From UBA1146 sp050256555 (GTDB lineage Bacteria; Planctomycetota; UBA8108; UBA1146): 12,671 bases of DNA. Of the stretch, positions 1 through 7,259 are shown one piece after another; position 1 is the first letter of the stretch, and each line of letters starts with the position of its first letter. The position numbers and the translations under genes were made by a program. The notes under the pieces were generated by a model. The model saw nothing but the letters and a program-made list of their open reading frames with translations. It was not told where the DNA came from and did no database searches. The stretch spans positions 1 to 12,671 of the forward strand of contig JBBWWC010000204.1 of the NCBI GenBank assembly GCA_050256555.1, given 5' to 3'.

Positions 1-2250
1 TTGCCTGCATATCTCAATGCCATACCTGCCAAGGGTGTGCACGTTGTGACCGTCAACGATTACCTGGCCAAGCGTGATTCGGACTGGATGCGCCCCGTAT
101 ATGAGGGGCTCGGGATGACGGTTGGAGCCATCCAGTCGAACATGAATAGCCAGGAGCGCATCGAATGCTACGGTTGTGACATCACCTACGGAACCAACAA
201 TGAGTTTGGTTTCGATTACCTCCGCGACAACATGAAGACACGCCCGGAAGACCAGTGTCAGAAATACAGAGCCTTTGCGATCATCGATGAAGTGGATTCC
301 ATCCTGATCGATGAAGCGAGGACTCCATTGATCATCTCCGGCCCCGCAGAAAAATCGACAGAAGTTTATTACAAAGCGGATGTCGCAGTCCGGGGCCTGG
401 TCAAGGATCGACACTTCGAGGTCAAAGAGAAAGAGCAACAGGTACTTCTGTCGGAGGAAGGGATTGAGGCCGCTGAAAAAATTGTCGGCGTAGATTCTTT
501 CTATTCTCCGGCGAACATGCATTGGCCTCATCACATCGAGCAGTCGCTCAAGGCTCATTATCTGCATCGCAAAGATGTCGATTACGTCGTCGGAAAAGAA
601 GGCGTTGTGATCGTTGATGAGTTCACCGGTCGTCTGATGGAAGGACGCCGTTGGTCCGATGGGCTTCATCAGGCGGTCGAGGCGAAGGAAGGCCTCAAGA
701 TCAAGGATGAGAATCAGACTCTCGCCACGATCACCTTCCAGAACTTTTTCCGGCTTTACGACAAGATTGCGGGAATGACCGGAACAGCTCTTACCGAAGC
801 GGGCGAGTTCCGCGAGATCTATGGTCTTGAAGTGGTCGATATACCGACCAATAAACCGGTGATCCGTGATGACCAGTCGGACATTGTTTACCGAACCAAC
901 GGCGAGAAATGGACCGCCATTGTCGATCGGATTGCGGAGGAAAATCAGACTGGCCGCCCGTTGTTGGTCGGAACTATTTCGATTGAAGATTCAGAGCAGC
1001 TTTCCAAGAAACTCGAACGACGAGGCGTTCGACATAATGTTTTGAACGCAAAGCACCATGCTCGTGAAGCTGAGATCATCGCAGAAGCGGGCCAGATGCA
1101 TCACGTTACCATTGCGACCAACATGGCTGGTCGTGGAACTGACATCGTTCTCGGAGATGGAGTTCGTGAAGTCGGTGGGCTGATGGTGATGGGATCGGAG
1201 CGACATGAATCGCGCCGGATCGATAATCAGCTGAGAGGTCGCTGTGGTCGCCAAGGGGATCCTGGTGCGACGCTCTTCTACCTGTCACTTCAAGATGACC
1301 TGATGCGATTATTCGCCAGTGATCGTGTTTCCTCGATGCTCAAGCGGTTGGGGATGGAAGAGGGTGTCGACATCTCACATCCGATGGTGACACGAGCCAT
1401 CGAGAAGGCGCAAAAGAAGGTTGAGGCGCGCAACTTCGAGATTCGCAAAAATTTGCTCGAGTATGACCAGGTGATGGATAGTCAGAGAAAAGTGATTTAC
1501 GAGGTCCGGGATAGGATTCTGGCGAGCGAAAATCTGTTTTCGCTGGTCGAAGAACATTTCGAAGAAGTCGTGGATGCCCATGTTACGGGGCTTCTGGGGC
1601 TGGATGATCTGGATCAGAATGTTGGCGCATCTTTGCGCGAGTATCTCGCCAGTCGTTTCCAGGTAGAACTGCCGGAGTCTTCCTTTGCCGATGGCGACCC
1701 CGAGGACTGGATCGAAGTCGCCACTGCCGCATGGAAAGCTGTGGTGCTGGAGAAGAGGAGTTCTGCCGGCGAGGAGCAGTTTGACCGCCTTCTTCATTAC
1801 ATCCTGCTGCGCGCAGTCGATGAGAAATGGAAAGAACATCTACACGCGATGGATCAGCTCCGCACTGGAGTAGGGATGCGTGGTTATGCGCAGATGGACC
1901 CGAAGCTGGAATACAAGCGTGAGGGTTACATCTTGTTTGCCAAGATGCTCGAACAGCTACGCGAAGAGACTTCATCGATTATCTCGAGGATTCGCATCGA
2001 AAAAGTCGATGAGACCGAGGAACAGAGGCGGTTGGCTCAGACCTGGAGCGGGCAGTCAGAAGGAGCCTCATCGGATGGGGCCAGAAGCCAGTTCGATTCC
2101 CATGCTGAAAAGATGCAACAAGGCGTTGAGGGTTCACAAGCACAGAAGACCCTCGATACGATCAGGAATGATCAGCCCAAGGTACGACGTAATGACCCCT
2201 GTCCATGCGGGAGTGGCAAGAAGTACAAGCATTGCCACGAAAGACAGTGA
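1..2250 (+). CDS. secA: Protein translocase subunit SecA, 5' end cut by window edge
   Basis: SecA is the ATPase motor that drives unfolded preproteins through the SecYEG channel in the inner membrane. The gene enters from the left edge: the first codon is TTG, but family alignment from memory makes it an internal Leu, and by comparison with E. coli SecA about 113 residues, including the Walker A loop, are missing. Visible residues (numbered from base 1): TVNDYLAKRD near 17-26, GTNNEFGFDYLRDNM near 64-78, Walker B DEVD at 96-99 followed by the SILIDEARTPLIISG signature, the second motor domain with GRGTDI at 377-382, and the arginine-finger region QLRGRCGRQGDPG at 410-422. After a variable polar linker the protein ends in the SEC-C zinc motif CxCx8CH (C734, C736, C745, H746), which in known SecA proteins binds SecB or ribosomes. 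The C-terminus is intact (TGA 2248-2250). waaA follows after 26 bases on the same strand. Confidence 0.97.
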   Translation: MPAYLNAIPAKGVHVVTVNDYLAKRDSDWMRPVYEGLGMTVGAIQSNMNSQERIECYGCDITYGTNNEFGFDYLRDNMKTRPEDQCQKYRAFAIIDEVDSILIDEARTPLIISGPAEKSTEVYYKADVAVRGLVKDRHFEVKEKEQQVLLSEEGIEAAEKIVGVDSFYSPANMHWPHHIEQSLKAHYLHRKDVDYVVGKEGVVIVDEFTGRLMEGRRWSDGLHQAVEAKEGLKIKDENQTLATITFQNFFRLYDKIAGMTGTALTEAGEFREIYGLEVVDIPTNKPVIRDDQSDIVYRTNGEKWTAIVDRIAEENQTGRPLLVGTISIEDSEQLSKKLERRGVRHNVLNAKHHAREAEIIAEAGQMHHVTIATNMAGRGTDIVLGDGVREVGGLMVMGSERHESRRIDNQLRGRCGRQGDPGATLFYLSLQDDLMRLFASDRVSSMLKRLGMEEGVDISHPMVTRAIEKAQKKVEARNFEIRKNLLEYDQVMDSQRKVIYEVRDRILASENLFSLVEEHFEEVVDAHVTGLLGLDDLDQNVGASLREYLASRFQVELPESSFADGDPEDWIEVATAAWKAVVLEKRSSAGEEQFDRLLHYILLRAVDEKWKEHLHAMDQLRTGVGMRGYAQMDPKLEYKREGYILFAKMLEQLREETSSIISRIRIEKVDETEEQRRLAQTWSGQSEGASSDGARSQFDSHAEKMQQGVEGSQAQKTLDTIRNDQPKVRRNDPCPCGSGKKYKHCHERQ

Positions 2251-2276
2251 GCTCCTCTGATAGACAGCATCCTCGG

Positions 2277-3611
2277 ATGAATGACGGCGTCGCTTCGAGT
2301 GGCGCTTTTCGCACAGTTCGCACCAGCATTCTATTACGTTTACTCGGGTTTTTACTCGATATTCCGATGATTCTAGCTTTCTTCCTCCTTTCTCCCTGGC
2401 TGTTACAGCTGGTTTTTTTTCGTCGACGATCGGTCGGGTCAATTCTTCAACGTTTTGGCTTCTGGAGCATTTCTCTTCCGACACGTGAAAGGATCTGGAT
2501 CCATGCTGCCAGCGTTGGAGAAGTTCGCGCAGCAATGCCCTTGATCGATTCCTTGCGTAGTTCTCGACCGGGAGCCGAAGTGGTTCTTTCGACCATGACG
2601 ACAGGTGCCAGGGATCTTGCCGAGGAGTTACTTGAAAACGAGCAGGTCCGTCTGTTTCCATTTGATCTGTCTCCGTGTGTTCATGGTGTATTGGCAAAGT
2701 TGCAGCCTGATATGGTTGTGCTGATCGAACTCGAGATGTGGCCAAACTTTTTGCTCGCCTGTCAGGCCCGTTCAATTCCTGTAGTGATTGTCAATGGTCG
2801 TATTTCTCGTGCCGGTTTCAGGAAGTTTGGTTATCTCGGATTTCTGGGACGCTGGATGATGCAAGTACCGAAACAGGTGTGTGCCCGTGGCGAGGAAGAC
2901 GCCGAAAGATTTCTGGCTCTCGGTGTTGCGCCGCAAAGAATCCGTGTGACTGGCGAGTTGAAGCATGATGCGCTGGAAGAGCCCGCTCCACTTCGCTGTC
3001 GTCGTGAGCATGACCGAGCGGTTGATTTCTCCACAGATGGATTCCGCTGGGTGGCTGGTTGTACACACCCTGGTGAAGAGGAGCAGGTCTTTTCAGCTCA
3101 CCGGTTTCTTCTCAATAGCGGTCTCGAGAGCCAGTTGTTAGTGGCGCCACGCCATGTCGAACGTGCGGAGTCAGTCCTGGAGCTGGCCAGACAGCAGGGT
3201 TTTGACGCAGTACTGGAGTCGCAGTCGAATGGGCTGGCTTCTACTGTGATCGTTATTGACCGAATAGGCCGACTCGATGCGGCCTATCGGATTTCCGATG
3301 CGGCGTTCGTCGGGGGCAGCCTGGTCTCCCGTGGGGGCCACAATTTGCTCGAGCCGGTGGTCGCTGGTTGCGCCACTGGCCATGGTCCTTCCGTCGAGAA
3401 CTTCGTCGAGATGGTCGAAATCCTTGCCAAGGAGGAAGCGCTCAAAGAGGTTTCGGATGGCTTGGATCTTGGCTGTTGGCTACAGAAGTTGGCCGCAGAT
3501 CAGGACCTGCGACATCGAAGCCGGGCCACGGCGACCCGGATTTTGAGACAGATCGGTGGAGCCGCCTCACGCAACACGCAGATTCTCAAAGAGATCCTGA
3601 TCGGATCCTGA
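2277..3611 (+). CDS. waaA: 3-deoxy-D-manno-octulosonic acid (Kdo) transferase, GT30 family
   Basis: Transfers Kdo from CMP-Kdo to lipid IVA at the cytoplasmic face of the inner membrane, the first step of LPS core assembly. The 444-residue product has a hydrophobic N-terminal anchor (about residues 18-48), then the GT30 signature HAASVGE with the family's catalytic base Glu at E82. It also has ELEMWPN at 151-157, an NGRIS motif, GCTHPGEEE at 261-269 (sugar-nucleotide half) and GGSLVSRGGHNLLEP at 346-360, the conserved donor-site segment. The ATG at 2277 is preferred because it lies past the secA stop and places the membrane anchor as in other family members. An in-frame ATG at 2205 would overlap secA by 46 bases and add 24 residues of non-family sequence. 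Neither start has a clear Shine-Dalgarno sequence, so translation may be coupled to secA. The segment after the LLEP motif (AGCATGHGPSVENF) departs from the usual G-V-P-V-x-x-GP pattern. The presence of waaA implies a Gram-negative type outer membrane. Confidence 0.93.
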   Translation: MNDGVASSGAFRTVRTSILLRLLGFLLDIPMILAFFLLSPWLLQLVFFRRRSVGSILQRFGFWSISLPTRERIWIHAASVGEVRAAMPLIDSLRSSRPGAEVVLSTMTTGARDLAEELLENEQVRLFPFDLSPCVHGVLAKLQPDMVVLIELEMWPNFLLACQARSIPVVIVNGRISRAGFRKFGYLGFLGRWMMQVPKQVCARGEEDAERFLALGVAPQRIRVTGELKHDALEEPAPLRCRREHDRAVDFSTDGFRWVAGCTHPGEEEQVFSAHRFLLNSGLESQLLVAPRHVERAESVLELARQQGFDAVLESQSNGLASTVIVIDRIGRLDAAYRISDAAFVGGSLVSRGGHNLLEPVVAGCATGHGPSVENFVEMVEILAKEEALKEVSDGLDLGCWLQKLAADQDLRHRSRATATRILRQIGGAASRNTQILKEILIGS

Positions 3612-3772
3612 TCTCGGTTGGCTCCAGGGTGTGGAGTCGATAGAGTATCTCGATCTGCATCCCAACAGGGATGGACGAAATATTTCCTCCGACTCTCGGG
3701 AGAGTCAGAGATGGTGAAGCGCTTCGCAGGTTCGACAAGCTCGTCCTACTGCGTCGTACGGAAGGAACGTAG
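3612..3772 (+). promoter_or_regulatory. waaA-metK intergenic leader with two palindromes and metK RBS
   Basis: This 161-base gap contains a perfect 16-base palindrome, GACTCTCGGGAGAGTC (3691-3706), which could fold as a 6-bp stem with a CGGG loop, and ten bases later a perfect 10-base palindrome GAAGCGCTTC (3716-3725). Neither is followed by a T-run, so they are not intrinsic terminators. A Shine-Dalgarno GAAGGAA at 3761-3767 lies just upstream of the metK ATG. I saw no convincing sigma-70 promoter and could not fit a known SAM riboswitch class by eye. A regulatory role is inference only. Confidence 0.35.
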
Positions 3773-4933
3773 ATGCCGGTTGAGAATCAACTCTTTACCT
3801 CCGAATCAGTTTCCGAGGGACACCCAGACAAGATGGCGGATCAGATTTCAGATGCTGTTCTCGATGCTTATCTTGCCGGTGATCCACAGAGTCGTGTGGC
3901 TTGCGAGACGATGGTCACCACCGGTCTCGTGGTTGTCGCAGGCGAAGTGACCAGTAATTCAACCATTGATATTCCGCAACTGGTTCGTGGTGTTGTTCGT
4001 GACATTGGATATACCGATTCGGCAATGGGATTTGATGCTGAGACCTGTTCCGTGATGGTTGCTCTCGACAAGCAGAGCCCAGATATTGCCATGGGTGTCG
4101 ATCGAGATGGCGCTGGCGATCAGGGACTCATGTTTGGATATGCTTGTGATGAAACACCGGAGTTGATGCCGATGGCGATCGCTCTTTCGCACAAGCTGGT
4201 GGCTGAGCACGCAAAACTTCGTGCTGCTGGTGAAGCGCCGTTCTTGCGACCGGATGCCAAGAGCCAGGTGACGGTCGAGTATGTCGATGGAGTTCCCAAG
4301 CGCATCGACGCTGTGGTGTTCTCATCACAACACGCTGCCGATGTCTCCAACGAAGTCCTTCACCAGTTCATCAAGGATCGAATTATTCACGAGGTGATTC
4401 CTGCCGAGCTTCTCGATGAGAACACCAAGTACTTCGTGAATCCAACCGGTCGGTTTGTGGTCGGTGGACCACAAGGAGACTGTGGGCTGACAGGTCGCAA
4501 GATCATCGTTGATACCTACGGTGGAATGGGCCGTCACGGTGGCGGGGCCTTCAGTGGCAAGGATCCGTCGAAAGTGGACCGCTCTGCCTGTTACATGGCC
4601 AGATACGTCGCCAAGAATATCGTCGCTGCCAAGCTGGCCAGTAAATGCGAGGTGCAACTGGCTTATGCCATTGGCGTTGCAGAACCGATGTCAGTGCTGG
4701 TCGATTCTTTCGGCACCGGTACGATTTCTGATCAGGATCTACAGCGTCTCGTGAGAGAGGTTTTCGATCTCACTCCGGCGGGCATCATCTCTACTCTTGA
4801 TCTGAAGAGGCCGATCTATCGCGCGACAGCGGCGCACGGGCACTTCGGCAGGGAGGATGAGGGATTCCCCTGGGAGGGCATCGACAAGATTGAAGAACTG
4901 CAGTCACTCTCTTCGCAGGTGGCTGGTAGCTGA
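3773..4933 (+). CDS. metK: S-adenosylmethionine synthetase (methionine adenosyltransferase)
   Basis: Makes S-adenosylmethionine, phosphate and pyrophosphate from methionine and ATP in the cytoplasm, supplying the cell's methyl donor. The product is full length: 386 residues against 384 in E. coli. Diagnostic motifs are SEGHPDKMADQISDAVLDA with the catalytic-site His at 17 and metal-binding Asp at 19, the GAGDQG signature at 113-118, and the glycine-rich phosphate loop GGMGRHGGGAFSGKDPSK at 250-267, with active-site lysines at 263 and 267. The C-terminal hallmark GHFGR...FPWE is also present. The ATG is set by a good Shine-Dalgarno (AAGGA 3762-3766, six-base spacing) and by matching the family N-terminus. 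The stop TGA 4931-4933 lies only eight bases from the stop of the converging minus-strand gene, and no terminator fits between them, so the two transcripts probably overlap. Confidence 0.98.
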   Translation: MPVENQLFTSESVSEGHPDKMADQISDAVLDAYLAGDPQSRVACETMVTTGLVVVAGEVTSNSTIDIPQLVRGVVRDIGYTDSAMGFDAETCSVMVALDKQSPDIAMGVDRDGAGDQGLMFGYACDETPELMPMAIALSHKLVAEHAKLRAAGEAPFLRPDAKSQVTVEYVDGVPKRIDAVVFSSQHAADVSNEVLHQFIKDRIIHEVIPAELLDENTKYFVNPTGRFVVGGPQGDCGLTGRKIIVDTYGGMGRHGGGAFSGKDPSKVDRSACYMARYVAKNIVAAKLASKCEVQLAYAIGVAEPMSVLVDSFGTGTISDQDLQRLVREVFDLTPAGIISTLDLKRPIYRATAAHGHFGREDEGFPWEGIDKIEELQSLSSQVAGS

Positions 4934-4941
4934 GACAGATC

Positions 4942-5769
4942 CTAGCTCAATCCGAGTCGGTCTACTTCATCCTCATCGAGGCCGAGGTGATGGCCGAACT
5001 CGTGGAGTAAGGTGATTCTGATTTCATTGCGTAGTTCTTCCTGATCCTGCGAGATTCGCTCGAGATTTCTCCGGTAAATTCGGATGGCAGCAGTGGTTTG
5101 CATGTGGGTGAAATCGTCAGCATCTAGATGCGAGCGATCTTGCAGACTGACCCCTGTATAGAGTCCGAGAGTGTCGGGATGGATTTCTCCTTCCGTCTCC
5201 TGGATCAGATCTAGATGCGGTAGGTCTTCGATCAGGATGGGTACTTCCTCGAGCGGTTGTCGTAGCGAATCGGGTAGTTCCTGGATCACTTCCTCGACGA
5301 TGGACTGGGCTTCTTCGGTTGAAATCATTGGGATTGCCGGGCTCCTGTCTGGATCCAGTTCCGTGGCCATCGAGAAGTGAGCGTTGGCCAGTACTCGATC
5401 GCCCAGATGATCGCAGCACAGCCCTGTGAAGTATTCTCGATCTGAAGCTTCTTGAACTCCACGCGAAGTGACGGTTTTTAATGATTCGAGAGCTGCTTGT
5501 GGATTCCCGGTCGCATAAAGAGCCTCAGCGATGCGTACTTTCAGTAACTCTGTTTGTTCTGTATTTGCCGAGATTGCGACCAGGGGTTGCAGCATCTCGA
5601 GTGCTTTGACCGGCGCCCCGGCCTCGAGGAAACCGGTGGCGACCAGGAGTTGATCATCGAGATCCGAGACCCTGGTCTGGAGTCGTTTTGCCAGCTCAAG
5701 GATCCGTTCTCTGTGGCCATCGAGGATGGCGTTCTCGAGTTCTTTGAGTTGTTCTTCCTGATCAGCCAA
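4942..5769 (-). CDS. TPR-like protein with C-terminal Zincin_1-type metallopeptidase domain
   Basis: A predicted cytoplasmic protein of 275 residues with no signal peptide. The N-terminal part (about 1-140) is helical, with alternating Leu/Ala/Glu patterns reminiscent of TPR repeats (segments ending ATGNPQAALESL and HLGDRVLANAHF). The C-terminal part resembles the Zincin_1 family (PF06262, from memory): an IVEEVIQELP start, then a GLYTGV segment, an IRIYRRNLER strand, and HEFGHHLGLDEDEVDRLG at the extreme C-terminus. The expected zinc ligands are H256 and H260, the general base is E257, and E266 is a possible third ligand in HExxHxxGxxE. Substrate is unknown. I chose the TTG at 5769 because AGAGGG (5774-5779) lies just upstream and the overlap with the preceding gene is only eight bases (TTGGCTGA). 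The ATG at 5841 has no Shine-Dalgarno and would overlap the hydrolase by 80 bases across its catalytic His codon. Function beyond metallopeptidase fold: not known. Confidence 0.78.
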   Translation of the reverse strand: MADQEEQLKELENAILDGHRERILELAKRLQTRVSDLDDQLLVATGFLEAGAPVKALEMLQPLVAISANTEQTELLKVRIAEALYATGNPQAALESLKTVTSRGVQEASDREYFTGLCCDHLGDRVLANAHFSMATELDPDRSPAIPMISTEEAQSIVEEVIQELPDSLRQPLEEVPILIEDLPHLDLIQETEGEIHPDTLGLYTGVSLQDRSHLDADDFTHMQTTAAIRIYRRNLERISQDQEELRNEIRITLLHEFGHHLGLDEDEVDRLGLS

Positions 5770-6451
5770 GGAGCCCTCTTTCTGCAAGCCAGATTTGAAG
5801 CGCCTCGAGAGAGCCGTTGCCAAGACGATGTCCGTCATCATGCCAGTCGATCCGTGTCCGGGCTCCGGCTTCTTCCAGGATCCGGCAGGAATCCGTGACC
5901 GGTTCTGGTCGAGTCAGTGGATCTTTTTTGTCATGGAGAAATAGAACTTCTGGCAAGACTTGCGAAGCGAGTGCCTCGGTCAGGAATTCATGTTTGAGTC
6001 GAGCCGAAGCGATGACGCAGTTTCTGAACAGTTGAGGCTGTCTACATGCCACGAATCCTGCCAGGTATCCGCCCTGGCTGAATCCAAGAAGAGTACAGTT
6101 TTCCCCCTCGATCCCGTGTTCCTTCAGAGTAGGCCTGACCAGATCGAGCAGATCTTTTTCGCTTCGTAGCAGCGATTGGAGGAACAGTTCCTGATCACCG
6201 GTATAGATGTACCAGGCATGCCCTTGGCGGATCTGGTTATGTTTTCGTACCTCGTGACGATGGGGTCCATCTGGGAGCAAAAGCGCAACGCCTTGTTGCG
6301 TGAGTGGGGCAAGAATTTTCGCCAGCACCGAGCCATTTTGGCCCAGGCCGTGAAGACCAACGAGGCAAGATTTCAATGGGCCCAGTGGCGGGATCCATCG
6401 CCAGGCGATTTCATCCTCGAATCGTCGCTGGTGGAGCTCAATTCTGTTCAG
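5762..6451 (-). CDS. Alpha/beta hydrolase, phospholipase/carboxylesterase-like, probable CTG start
   Basis: A small cytoplasmic serine hydrolase resembling the phospholipase/carboxylesterase (dienelactone hydrolase-like) group; substrate unknown. The oxyanion-hole segment is GLHGLGQNG, the nucleophile elbow GFSQGG, the acid Asp in LHDKKDP, and the His in DDGHRLG. From the first conventional start (TTG 6376, 204 residues) the triad is S100, D152, H183. The frame stays open upstream to a TGA at 6500-6502 with no ATG, GTG or TTG between. The extra residues (ending AWRWIPPLGPLKSC) read like the first beta strand usual in this family. A CTG at 6451 sits five bases after a perfect GGGAGG, giving 229 residues (triad S125, D177, H208). 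I therefore annotate from 6451, while noting that TTG 6376 has no Shine-Dalgarno. The gene overlaps the metallopeptidase gene downstream by eight bases, so the two are probably co-transcribed and translationally coupled. Confidence 0.8.
   Translation of the reverse strand: MNRIELHQRRFEDEIAWRWIPPLGPLKSCLVGLHGLGQNGSVLAKILAPLTQQGVALLLPDGPHRHEVRKHNQIRQGHAWYIYTGDQELFLQSLLRSEKDLLDLVRPTLKEHGIEGENCTLLGFSQGGYLAGFVACRQPQLFRNCVIASARLKHEFLTEALASQVLPEVLFLHDKKDPLTRPEPVTDSCRILEEAGARTRIDWHDDGHRLGNGSLEALQIWLAERGLLG
5774..5779 (-). promoter_or_regulatory. Ribosome binding site favouring the TTG start of the metallopeptidase gene
   Basis: On the minus strand AGAGGG is followed by CTCC and then TTG. It lies inside the last codons of the hydrolase gene. 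This is the only purine-rich site near the candidate starts of the downstream gene and is the basis for choosing TTG 5769 over ATG 5841. Spacing is short (4-5 bases). Confidence 0.45.
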
Positions 6452-6456
6452 AAGTT

Positions 6457-6462
6457 CCTCCC
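6457..6462 (-). promoter_or_regulatory. Strong Shine-Dalgarno in front of a CTG codon (hydrolase)
   Basis: Minus-strand GGGAGG followed by AACTT and then CTG at 6451 in the hydrolase frame. It is the best ribosome-binding match in the region upstream of the hydrolase, at ideal spacing. It does not serve any ATG, GTG or TTG in that frame. Confidence 0.5.
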
Positions 6463-6578
6463 GTCGCCTCGCATGAACCAGACTTCGATTGTACGGTAAT
6501 CAGCGTGATCTCGGGAGAACTGCCCGGTGGGATAAATCGAGTTTTGACGGATCAGCAAGAAAGGCTGTGGGTGAGACG

Positions 6579-7229
6579 ATGACAGACCAAAATACCGCTG
6601 CTTCGGTTCGCCTGGGCGATCTGGCGCCAGACTTCGAAGCGGTGACAACGCATGGGCCGATTCAGTTTTCTAGCTGGCAGGATGGTCGCTGGACGATTCT
6701 CTTTTCGCATCCGGCAGATTTCACTCCGGTCTGTACCACCGAGTTTGTCGAGTTCAGTCGGATCCAGGAAGATTTGACTGGCAAAGGTGTGGCGTTGATC
6801 GGCTGCTCTGTCGATAGTCTTCATTCTCATATTGCCTGGGTTCGAGACATCGAAGAGAGATTTTCTGTTGATATCGAATTCCCGGTGATCGCAGACCTTG
6901 ATCAGGCAGTTTCCCGGCTCTATGGGATGGTCCATGAGGCGACGATGGCAACAGCCCCTGTGCGAACGGTGTTCTTTATCGATGGAAGTCGCAAGATTCG
7001 CGCGATGATTACCTATCCACCAGAAATCGGGCGTTCTTTTGCCGAGATTGTTCGAGTTATCGATGCTCTACAAACCGCAGATGAGCATGGAGTCGCTTGT
7101 CCGGCAAATTGGAGCCCAGGGGAGGAAGTCATCGTGCCGCCGCCGGCGACAAAGAAAGATGCCCAGAGCAGGGTCGAAGACCCTGATCTGGACACTCCTG
7201 CATGGTACGTGGCGCGCCGCAAGATCTAG
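6579..7229 (+). CDS. 1-Cys peroxiredoxin (AhpC/TSA superfamily, Prx6 type)
   Basis: Reduces hydrogen peroxide and organic hydroperoxides in the cytoplasm. The 216-residue product has the peroxidatic motif PADFTPVCTTE with Cys52, and Thr49 and Arg129 (APVRTVFF) complete the usual active-site set. The C-terminal domain has the Prx6 hallmarks TYPPEIGRSFAEIVRVIDAL and CPANWSPGEEVIVPPP, and length matches that class. A second Cys (174) lies in the CPANW motif, where other family members also carry one, and is not at the resolving position of 2-Cys enzymes. The ATG at 6579 matches the family N-terminus (RLGDLAPDF). Its ribosome site is weak (GGGTGAG immediately upstream). An in-frame TTG at 6489 would add 30 unrelated residues. 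The gene is divergent from the hydrolase, leaving about 127 bases for both promoters. It converges on the cohesin-type gene at 7260, with 30 bases between stops. No peroxide-sensor operator was recognised. Confidence 0.95.
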   Translation: MTDQNTAASVRLGDLAPDFEAVTTHGPIQFSSWQDGRWTILFSHPADFTPVCTTEFVEFSRIQEDLTGKGVALIGCSVDSLHSHIAWVRDIEERFSVDIEFPVIADLDQAVSRLYGMVHEATMATAPVRTVFFIDGSRKIRAMITYPPEIGRSFAEIVRVIDALQTADEHGVACPANWSPGEEVIVPPPATKKDAQSRVEDPDLDTPAWYVARRKI

Positions 7230-7259
7230 CGACCTCGGGCAGAAAGCGAAACGTTGGGC

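Noticed and set aside
1..3. TTG at the first base as a secA start
   Set aside because: The codon sits in the middle of the first motor domain; the Walker A region must lie upstream, so the gene is simply cut by the window edge.
1375..1975. Long antisense open frames within secA, metK and the cohesin-type genes
   Set aside because: They overlap strongly supported genes, have no family-like motifs and are explained by codon-usage shadows.
2205..2276. Longer waaA start at ATG 2205
   Set aside because: It overlaps secA by 46 bases, has no ribosome site and adds residues unlike the family; ATG 2277 fits better.
3612..3772. Known SAM riboswitch upstream of metK
   Set aside because: No conserved core of a class I can recall was found; only simple palindromes are visible.
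6489..6578. Longer peroxiredoxin start at TTG 6489
   Set aside because: Adds 30 residues with no similarity to Prx6-type N-termini and has no ribosome site; ATG 6579 matches the family.
6452..6578. Sigma-70 promoters in the hydrolase/peroxiredoxin divergent region
   Set aside because: TTGACG (6544-6549) and TTGCTG (minus strand) have no credible -10 at proper spacing; promoters must exist here but cannot be placed by eye.
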